This document shows positions 56,516 to 64,000 of a stretch of DNA of 64,000 bases, piece by piece. A program made the position numbers and the translations under genes. Positions within the stretch are counted from its first letter, which is position 1, and every line of letters begins with the position of its first letter. The notes below the pieces were generated by a model. The model saw only the letters and a list, made by a program, of their open reading frames with translations. It was not told the DNA's origin and did not search any database. The DNA comes from Chlorops oryzae (Eukaryota > Arthropoda > Insecta > Diptera > Chloropidae): positions 126,103,293-126,167,292 of the forward strand of contig CM035806.1 in the NCBI GenBank assembly GCA_020466095.1, read 5' to 3'.

Positions 56516-57550
56516 AACAAGTAAGAAAGCTAAAGTCGGTCAAGCCCGACTTTGAAATACCCAGCGTCCCGACATTATGAGCGCACTATGTTTTGCTTCT
56601 CTATTTGTGGGCGTGGCAGTGGGAGGGCAACATAAATTATTTCCCTACACCTTTCATTCGCCTTGGTGAACCTATGTTGCGAATTTGAAGCTTCTACGCC
56701 TTTTACTTCGGAAGTTACGAAAAATCTTTTTTTGTGGGCGTGGCAGTGGGCGGGCCAAAAAAAATTTTTTCCTACACCTTTCATTCGCCTTGGTGAACCT
56801 ATGTTGCGAATTCGAAGCTTCTACGCCTTTTACTTCGGAAGTTACGAAAAATCTTCATTTGTGGGCGCGGCAGTGGGCGGGCCGCATAAAATTTTTTCCT
56901 ACACCTTTCATTTGCCTTGGTGAACCTATGTTCCGAATTTGAAGCTTCTACGTCTTTTACTTCGGAAGTTACGAAAAATCTTTATTTGTGGGCGTGGCAG
57001 TGGGCGGGCCACAAAAGATTTTTTCCTGCACCTTTCATTCGCCTTGGTGAACCTATGCTGTGAATTTGAAGCTTCTACGCCGTTTACTTCGGAAGTTACG
57101 ATAAGACCTTATTTTTGGGCTTATTTTTGGGCGTGGCTCGAGGAGGGCGGCGTCCATTTTTTGCCAAAAAATGTCCCTTTTTGTAGTTTACCAGCACACC
57201 AATTATCAATGGAATGTGTTGAGTGGTTCGCAAGTTACAAGCATTTTATTGAAAACACAATAAATTAATTTGTGGGCGTGGCAGTGGGCGGATGTCTCCC
57301 ATTTTTACTTAGGATCATACTCGGATCCCGATATACCTGTGTGCCAAATTTCGACTTGATTGGTCCAGCCGTTTCGGAGGAGATCCGACCACGGACGGAC
57401 GGACAGACGGACAGACGGACATGTCTAAATCGATTCAGTTTTTGATCCTGATCATTTCTATATATATTTTTCTATATCTCCGGAGCTTAATTCTCCCTGT
57501 TACAAGATTTGCACAAAACTAATATACCCCGCTTACGCTGGGTATAAAAA
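56516..57550 (+). mobile_element. INE-1/Helentron-like repeat, family B, copy 2, with 127-bp tandem array
   Basis: Starts AACAAGTAAGAAAGCTAAAG with hairpin and ATACCCAGCG, ends CGCTTACGCTGGGTATAAAA. GGACGGACAGACGG microsatellite at 57394-57420. The array spans 56600-57110. Confidence 0.92.
56600..57110 (+). repeat. 127-bp tandem repeat, about 4 copies
   Basis: CCTACACCTTTCATT.GCCTT (or a close variant) recurs at 56643, 56771, 56898 and 57025, spacing 127-128 bp. Each unit carries GTGGGCGTGGCAGTGGGCGG. Confidence 0.95.
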
Positions 57551-57603
57551 TTTTTTTTTGTGTTTAGAAGGCCAAAGTCCATAAGAAAGTTAATGTAGAA
57601 CTA
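57551..57603 (+). repeat. Right arm of the ACACTAGTTTACA family, continued at 58902-58925
   Basis: GTGTTTAGAAGGCCAAAGTC matches 38655-38674, and after the mariner insertion TTTGTAAACCTAGTG matches the outer end. So the mariner lies inside an arm of this family. Confidence 0.65.
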
Positions 57604-58901
57604 AAGACTGTCCCAGAAATAACTGTCCTTTTGATTTTTTTTTATTGCAAAAAAACCAATGATGTTTTTTTAAAAATTCTTTCAGTTTATTATTAAGTGA
57701 ACATTAAAAAATAAATAAAATTTTTAATTACACTGAAAAAAATACACTTAAAAAAAATTATACACTTTTTTATAAAGGTCCTCCATTAGGTTTTTTACCG
57801 ACCTTTCGTTCACCTTAGTGTATGCCCGACGCCATTTATGTCGAAATATTTCGATGTTCTTCGCAGTTTGTTTGGTCTTCTTAAGGTTCCTTTTCATTAA
57901 AGCCCAATATTTTTCGATTGGACGAAGTTCGGGGCAATTCGGAGGATTTGCTTCTCTTGGTACCACAGTGACATTATTGGCTTGGTACCAATCCATCGTT
58001 CTCTGGGCGTAGTGAGATGTTGCTAGGTCAGGCCAAAATAGTACTGAACTTTGGTGTTGACGTATAAAAGGCAGCAAACGCCTGTCCAGACACCCTCTGA
58101 TGTAAATTTCGGTGTTGATTGTGCGATCCGTCACAAATTCCTTACTTCGAAGGCCACATTTGCAAATGGCCTGCCACACCATGTATTTCTTTGGAATTTT
58201 ATTATGTTTTTCGGTGGTAAATTTAGAGGATGCTCCACCCCTTCTAACCGCAGTATAATATCCGTGTCCAGGTAACTGCTTGAAATCCGCTTTGCAATAC
58301 GTTTCATCGTCCATGATCACGCAATCAAATTTGGGCAGGTAATCGCGATACAGTTTTCGAGCCCTTCTCTTGGCTTCGGCGTCCTTTTCTTCTGACCTAT
58401 CAGGTACTTTTTGTACCTTATAGCTCCTTAAGTTGTAAATTTTTTTAATCCGTTGAACACTTGACTTCGATGTTCCCGCTTTTGCTGCCATATCACGAAC
58501 CGAAGTGCCTGGATTCTGAGTAAACAGCCGCTTAACGTTCTGGGCCACCGCTTGGTTCGCTGGACCACTTTTTCTCCCTGATCCTGGTGTTTTTGATAAA
58601 GGGGTAAGCTGTCTGTATCGTTTTATGGTCCTACCGACAGTTTTTTCGCACACGCCAACTTCTTTAGCGATCTTTGTGTACGTGGTGTTTGGATTTTCCA
58701 GGTGTTTGTAAATAATTGCTTTCCGCTTTTCTTCTTGTTGAGACGACATCTTTTCAGTAGCTCTTTTATTTTACGAATGGGTATTTTTTTTTAATCTGCA
58801 ATATTTATACTTTATTTAGGTACCAAATATGTTGCTATAGAGTTTACACTTTTTTATAAATAGTCTAAAAACAAAAGGACAGTTATTTCTGGGACAGTCC
58901 T
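57604..58901 (-). mobile_element. Complete Tc1/mariner element (DD37E)
   Basis: 1298 bp. Inverted ends of about 28 bp (GACTGTCCCAGAAATAACTG), TA at 57602-57603 and 58902-58903, and one intact transposase ORF on the minus strand. Everything needed for cut-and-paste movement appears present. Confidence 0.95.
57748..58749 (-). CDS. Tc1/mariner transposase, DD37E type
   Basis: 333 codons without a break, the usual length for the group. Residues about 20-45 and 80-103 are two helix-turn-helix units (TKIAKEVGVCEKTVGRTIKR; SVRDMAAKAGTSKSSVQRI) that bind the inverted ends. The GRK-type linker lies at 57-62. Catalytic acids are D148 (MDDETY), D241 (FWPDLATSHY) and E279 (ELRPIEKYW), giving 37 residues between the second and third, the spacing described for the ITmD37E group of insects. 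A basic stretch at residues 286-293 (KRNLKKTK) could serve in nuclear import. It cuts and pastes the element at TA sites. Activity is inferred, not shown. Confidence 0.95.
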   Translation of the reverse strand: MSSQQEEKRKAIIYKHLENPNTTYTKIAKEVGVCEKTVGRTIKRYRQLTPLSKTPGSGRKSGPANQAVAQNVKRLFTQNPGTSVRDMAAKAGTSKSSVQRIKKIYNLRSYKVQKVPDRSEEKDAEAKRRARKLYRDYLPKFDCVIMDDETYCKADFKQLPGHGYYTAVRRGGASSKFTTEKHNKIPKKYMVWQAICKCGLRSKEFVTDRTINTEIYIRGCLDRRLLPFIRQHQSSVLFWPDLATSHYAQRTMDWYQANNVTVVPREANPPNCPELRPIEKYWALMKRNLKKTKQTAKNIEIFRHKWRRAYTKVNERSVKNLMEDLYKKVYNFF

Positions 58902-58925
58902 TACATATTTGTAAACCTAGTGCGT

Positions 58926-59748
58926 TGAGTGGGAAGATGCAAAAAATGCCTAACACTTTTCATTGGAGTTTAAAGAAGACTGGATTCTGGAGAAATGCTT
59001 TGGGTGTTCGCTTAAATTGCAAGAGCTGCTAAAAAAAACGTCATCCCACTAGAATGTCCCTCCTTCATTGAGTCTCAGCGATTTTATATTTCTTTCTGGC
59101 CCATTTTTATGCACGCAAGCAACACAAAATTTCGTGCCTTTGTGCACCTTTCCATTAATTTTCATCGGCAGCCTTCGATTCTGCGATGGTTGCAAGCGGG
59201 GACGTTGAGAGGCGGATTGTCAGAGCTGCTCTTGCATAAATGCATTCTGCGCTCTGATCGGGAACGATGACTTCTTCGCATATGCAAACAAACTGGCATA
59301 TGCAAATTGAGCTCCGAAAGTCATTTTAATTACAAATGCCTCACTGCAGTGGGCAAAGTTTGGAAGCAGGATTTTTATTTTTATTTTTATTTTTTGCTGA
59401 ATAGAATTGCGATTACGATGCAGAATAATTACTTTATCGTTTTATGGATCTTTGGACGGCATTGCTACTTCTATAGGAATCGACTGTGAGGCAAAGTAGA
59501 AGAAAGTTGGAATCGCCTTTGTAGGCGATTAGAATTATTAATGACTCACCATCACCTGGGAACAAGAAAACCAAATTCATTAAACGAATTAAAAGGCCGG
59601 ATTAACAATGTGAAAGTACAGGCGCTAGGGCTAATGGATGCCTTTGCTAATGCAGGATGTATGAAAAAACGATGCCAAAACGCTCGATTGACATATTTGG
59701 TTCAATTCTCTCATATGAACTTCTGTCTTGTGAACTTCAAAATGTCAG
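58926..59748. other. No gene seen
   Basis: Moderate GC, short open frames without domain resemblance. Confidence 0.5.
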
Positions 59749-59750
59749 TA

Positions 59751-61434
59751 CAGGTATCCCTCGTACAACGCGGTAGATACGTTCCTTGAAAACGTTGTGT
59801 TGTGTGAAACCGCGTTGTATGATATTTACAGCCAATACGAAATGGCGGGTTGCGTTCCAAAACTATTTGAAAATACAACTTTTCTTACCAGTTTCCTTAT
59901 TTTTATACCCAGCGTAAGCGGGGTATATTAGTTTTGTGCAAATCTTGTAACAGGGAGAATTAAGCTCCGGAGATATAGAAAAATATATATAGAAATGATT
60001 AGGATCAAAAACTGAATCGATTTAGACATGTCCGTCTGTCCGTCTGTCCGTCCGTCCGTCTGTCCGTCCGTCCGTGGTCGGATCTCCTCCGAAACGGCTG
60101 GACCAATCAAGTCGAAATTTGGCACAGAGGTATATCGGGATCCGAGTATGATCCTAAGTAAAAATGGGAGACATCCGCCCACTGCCACGCCCACAAATGA
60201 ATTTATTGTGTTTTCAATAAAATGCTTGTAACTTGCGAACCACTCAACACATTCCATTGATATTTGGTGTGCTGGTAAACTACGAAAAGGGACATTTTTT
60301 GGCAAAAAATGGACGCCGCCCTCCTCGAGCCATGCCCACAAATAAGCCCAAAAATAAGGTCTTATCGTAACTTGTGAAGTAAAAGGCGTAGAAGCTTCAA
60401 ATTCGCAGCATAGGTTGACCAAGGCAAATGAAAGGTGTAGGAACAAAAATTTATGTAGCCCGCCCACTACCACGCCCACAAATAGAGAATTTTAATAACT
60501 TCCGAAGAAAAAGGCGTAGAAGCTTCAAATTCGCAGCATAGGTTGACCAAGGCAAATGAAAGGTGTAGGAACAAAAATTTATGTAGCCCGCACACTGCCA
60601 CGCCCACAAATAGAGAATTTTCATAACTTCCGAAGTAAAAGCCGTAGAAGCTTCAAATTCGCAACATAGGTTCACCAAGGCGAATGAAAGGTGTAGGAAA
60701 AAATTTTTTGTAGCCCGCCCTCTGCCACGCCCACAAATGAAGATTTTTCGTAACTTCCGAAGTAAAAGGCGTAGAAGCTTCGAATTCGCAACATAGGTTC
60801 ACCAAGGCGAATTTAAGGTGCAGGAAAAATTTTTTTGTGGCCCGCCCACTGCCACGCCCACAAATAAAGATTTTTCGTAACTTCCGAAGTAAAAGGCGTA
60901 GAAGCTTCAAATTCGCAACATAGGTTCACCAAGGCGAATGAAGGGTGTAGGGAAATAATTTATGTTGCCCTCCCACTGCCACACCCACAAATAGAGAAGC
61001 AAAACATAGTGCGCTCATAATGTCGGGACGCTGGGTATTTCAAAGTCGGGCTTGACCGACATTAGCTTTCTTACTTGTTTATTAAATAAAACCGAAACTT
61101 TATGTACAAAACAAAAAAAAAACCGAAATTCATATACAAAAAAAAAGACATATTTTTTAAAAGACATCTTAAAAATTAAATTAAATCGTTTTCAAAGTTC
61201 TGAAAGTACGCGTGTTCGATGTACGTGTGTTTAGCTTATAACACAATTTGGCAGAGAAACTTAATTTTTCGTGAGTATACTTATCGTGTTATACGAGTTT
61301 TTCCGCACTTCTGTCAACGTGTTAGAATGAAACCGTGTTGTAAGGAACCGTGTTGGACGAGGGTTTCCGCATTTTTGAAAACGTGTTAGAGTGAAATCGC
61401 GTTGCATGAAACCGCGATGTACGAGGGTTACCTG
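59751..61434. mobile_element. Tc1/mariner-type MITE (CAGGTA.CCCTCGTAC ends), split by an INE-1-like repeat
   Basis: Ends CAGGTATCCCTCGTACAACG and complement of CAGGTAACCCTCGTACATCG, flanked by TA on each side. Interior words CGTGTTG, AACGTGTTAGA and GAAACCGCGTTG recur at both ends. Without the 59900-61080 insertion it would be about 500 bp. Confidence 0.8.
59900..61080 (-). mobile_element. INE-1/Helentron-like repeat, family B, copy 3, with 128-bp tandem array
   Basis: Minus sense. Same ends as copies 1 and 2. CCGT/CTGT microsatellite at 60028-60075. The tandem unit recurs about every 128 bp at 60431, 60559, 60687, 60815 and 60940, giving about five copies. Confidence 0.92.
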
Positions 61435-61489
61435 TAGATGGTTAAATCGGTTTAACGATTTTTGGAACACGCTATGAATTTGAACATTA

Positions 61490-61856
61490 CGAAGGGAAGG
61501 AAGGAGATAGAGGGAGGGAGCAATACAGCGAGAGGAACAGAGATAGATGGAAAAAGAAAGAAAGGAGGAGAAAGGGTGAGAAGAGCAAGGTAGAGTGAGA
61601 TAGAGAGAGAGAGAGAGAAGCAATGCCGACGAGTGAAAACGAGATGGAGAGAGAAATTTAGAGTTAAAAGTGATGAGGGCGAGAAGAAGAAGGGAGGGAA
61701 GGAAGAAAGGGAGACAGAGCGAAAGGGAGCAAGGGAGCAAGGGAGTAAAAGAGATGGAGCGACAGGGGAAAAGGAAGTGAGGTAGATAGGAAGAGAGCGA
61801 GATCGAGAACGCGTAAGACCAAAATCGAACAAAGACGAACGATGGTGAGTGCAAGG

Positions 61857-61906
<50 letters not shown>

Positions 61907-62075
61907 TGGCAGGAGAGCGAGAAAAAAAGAAACAGAAAGAGAGAGTGAGACAGAGACGTAGATAGAGAGGAGGGAAAGAGAGCGGAGAGGGATAGAGAGG
62001 GGAAGGACAGACAGACAGAGAGAAAGAGAGACAGAGCGAGAGAGAGAGAGGAGGGATGAGAGGGAAAGGGACGTG
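61490..62075 (+). repeat. Long purine (GA-rich) tract
   Basis: Nearly 590 bp in which the plus strand is overwhelmingly G and A, with a pure (GA)n core at about 61858-61902. Long open frames on the minus strand (Ser/Leu/Phe-rich) are a by-product of the composition. Confidence 0.9.
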
Positions 62076-62722
62076 ACCAGTGACCCAAAATCATTTATTT
62101 CCACTATCTTCATTGGTTACACTCGGATGCACAAACTCAAAAAACTGCCTGCACAACGTACATATTTTTAACTAATTCTAGCATTCTTTGCCATTCCACA
62201 TGATAGCCTTCAGTCTTCATCTAACACATTTAATTGTGCACGTTATCTTTTCCTAAAAAGTGGGATATGGGATTTAAGTATACCTTGAAGGAAAGCTTTA
62301 ACATTTTCCTCCTCCCAACTCCCTGCTGATCACTTCCGAAGCCCAATTTTGTTTGTTTTTATTTGCCCGCTTTCCATACATATCGAAATATTTCCTCGTT
62401 CGTGTGCCAAATTTAATGCTTTTAATGTGCGCAGATAAAATGCAGATTTTTTGGTTGTCGCACGATTTGAGTTCACCAGAATTTCTATTTCATTTCTATT
62501 TTCCATTTTTTGTTCTCGTTCTCGTTTTCATTTCGAATCAAATTGCTTTCGTTGCAACTGACATGCGAACAAACACCAACCGACGACTATGCGTCTGTGC
62601 GTGTGTGTGTGCAAATGTCGAGTGTGGCATTGCAACGCTTTTTTGTTAGACCAAAAGGAATTATATTGTAATTTAAAAAAGGAAAATTTTATTTATTTAT
62701 TTATTTACAAAATTAAAAACAA
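62076..62722. other. No gene seen
   Basis: Ordinary intergenic sequence; a TGTGTGTG run near 62600 and (ATTT) run near 62690. Confidence 0.5.
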
Positions 62723-62753
62723 ATCAAGTAACGGTGTTTTAGTCAGGCGAGAT
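62723..62753 (+). mobile_element. Fragment of the family A INE-1-like 5' end
   Basis: CAAGTAACGGTGTTTTAGTC then AGGCGAG matches the family A start, and stops abruptly where the LINE text begins. Confidence 0.7.
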
Positions 62754-64000
62754 AATTTTTAGAACACTAATCACTAATAGAGTCTAAGTCATGTTGTAAC
62801 ATAGAAGATTCCATCGGATTTTTAACTTTAAGAAAAACTTTTAAGTCATCAGCAAATAGCAGACAATTTGAATTTTTAATGGACTTAGGTTAGTCATTAA
62901 TAAATAGTAAGAAAAGTAGAGGACCTAGTATGCTACCTTGGGGAGCACCAGAGGTCGCTATAAAAGGTTCAGACAGAGAATTTTCAACTCTCACGTTACT
63001 AATTCGGTTACTCAAATAAGACTTAACCACATTAAAAAGTTTGAACGGAACCCAATTTTTTCTAACTTATTTAGAAGAGTATTATGCGAGACCTTATCGA
63101 AAGCTTTAGAGAAATCAGTATACGCAACATCCACCTGAAATCCTTGAGAAAAAGCCGTAATGCAGTATTCAGTAAAGATAGAAAGGTTTGTCACTGTTGA
63201 ACGCCCCTGAGAAAAACCATGTTGAAATGGCGATATAACATTTTTTACTGCAAAATATATTTTCTTCTTAATAATACCTTCAAAGATTTTGTTTATATTG
63301 GTGAGTTTTGAAATTGGACGGTAGTTAGCTACATTAGTCTTATTACTAGACTTCAAAATTGGAGAGATGAATGCAATTTTCCATTCATCAATAAAATTAC
63401 CTGATTTTAATGATTTATTGAGGATTATTCTTAGTGGAAGTACGAGGCTTGGGGTACAACTCTTAATATGTTAAGAGTACCAGAGAGGCCATTATGGTCT
63501 AATTTGGTTAAGTTTTTTAATCTAGTGATTGCTAATTTGATATCTTGATCAGATAAACTTAAGGATGAAAAGTTAATAGAATGTTCTTCATCAGTGAAAG
63601 GCACCATATTTGCAATATGAGGATCAAAATTTGATTTGAAAAACTCAGCAAATAAATTTGCTCAATCTGTGACTGATGTGGATACATTATTATCCAAAAA
63701 ATTAATTTCTGGAATTTGGGAAGTCTTTTTCTTGCCATTAATATACTTCCAAAATTCCTTTGCGTTGGCTTTAATGCTTGACTCGATTTAAGAAATGTAG
63801 CATTTAAAAAGATAATTACTAAGAAAGTTAAACTCCCGTGAATAGTATTTGTATCTTATAAAAAAATTTATATCATTAAGGGCCGTTTTCTCATCCTACT
63901 TTTAAGCTCTATCTGCCAGTTAAATTTAAATTTCTTTGACTTATTAATCAAATTTGTATGAAATTATCTTCAGGATAATTTAACTTACAGATAAAAAAAG
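62754..64000 (-). pseudogene. Non-LTR retrotransposon reverse transcriptase (relic, runs off right edge)
   Basis: On the minus strand with several frame changes the RT blocks follow in order: a linker with KANAKEFWKYINGKKKTSQI (near 63760), the NYRPISKLTNINKIFE block (near 63320), FQHGFSQGRSTVTNL (near 63215), the AYTDFSKAFDKVSHNTLL block (63125-63075), SGAPQGSMLGPLLF (near 62930), and the catalytic FADD at about 62852. The best single open stretch is 63356-63012. The type fits the Jockey/CR1 group of LINEs. The thumb and 3' end are missing because the text is cut at 62753. Inactive. Confidence 0.85.

Noticed and set aside
56663..57268. Overlapping frames of 85-109 codons with repeated KLLRLLLRKLRK segments
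   Set aside because: They are translations of the 127-bp tandem unit inside an INE-1-like repeat, not a repeat protein.
57748..58749. Classic mariner (DD34D) or Tc1 (DD34E) assignment
   Set aside because: Counting from D241 to E279 gives 37 residues between them, so DD37E fits better.
59928..60910. Minus-strand frame of 183 codons and neighbours
   Set aside because: Same explanation: tandem unit and microsatellite of family B copy 3.
61261..62113. Long minus-strand open frames (277, 149 and 126 codons), Ser/Leu/Phe-rich
   Set aside because: They come from the purine tract: a strand of only C and T rarely makes stops. No domain, no splice or start context.
1..64000. tRNA or rRNA genes
   Set aside because: No cloverleaf with A and B boxes or rRNA core was recognised by eye. 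A tRNAscan run would settle it.

Overview
The window looks like nuclear DNA of a higher fly (Diptera). It is AT-rich, its genes have short introns, and it is packed with transposable elements of typical insect kinds: Ty3/gypsy, BEL/Pao, non-LTR (LINE), Tc1/mariner, PIF/Harbinger, hAT, and INE-1/Helentron-like repeats. The most convincing host gene is the mitochondrial calcium uniporter (MCU). Species and family cannot be fixed from sequence alone. There is no bacterial or phage gene organisation, no rRNA, no CRISPR array and no tRNA that I can recognise.

Layout. 1-13270: a minus-strand Ty3/gypsy element running off the left edge. It is cut by a 1.9-kb DNA transposon (1863-3759) inside the reverse transcriptase and by a full-length BEL/Pao element (5134-11478) inside gag. 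Its Gag begins with a complete RING-H2 finger. 13271-33695: intergenic or intronic DNA holding a dense patchwork of small DNA transposons, including Harbinger and hAT MITEs, a Harbinger-type element carrying only a MADF-domain ORF, one INE-1-like repeat, and several long inverted-repeat elements. 33696-35155: five coding exons of MCU on the minus strand, followed upstream by a transposon-filled region (35369-38735). 39517-39768: the last two exons of an unrecognised plus-strand gene, or a relic of one. 42160-42600: the 3' end of a LINE. 45109-45495: the first exon of a SAP-domain protein on the minus strand. 46900-62750: a second dense transposon area. It holds five INE-1/Helentron-like repeats of three families, a structurally intact DD37E mariner (57604-58901), a spliced DNA-transposon relic (49897-52021) with two further elements nested in it, and a long purine tract. 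62754-64000: LINE reverse transcriptase relic running off the right edge.

The main patterns beyond ordinary annotation are four. (1) A RING-H2 ubiquitin-ligase-type finger is fused to a gypsy Gag. (2) Two non-autonomous transposons with related ends (CCCTAGT / CCCAAGT, TA target duplication) are filled with dispersed copies of element-specific short words, and each keeps a roughly 41-codon ORF. (3) The INE-1-like repeats share one architecture, in which a subterminal inverted word, two hairpins and a tetranucleotide microsatellite differ by family. Some copies carry internal 101-bp or 127-bp tandem arrays. (4) Insertions are repeatedly nested, often INE-1-like repeats next to or inside arms of the same long inverted-repeat element. 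All element assignments rest on visible ends, duplications and motifs; no database search was possible.
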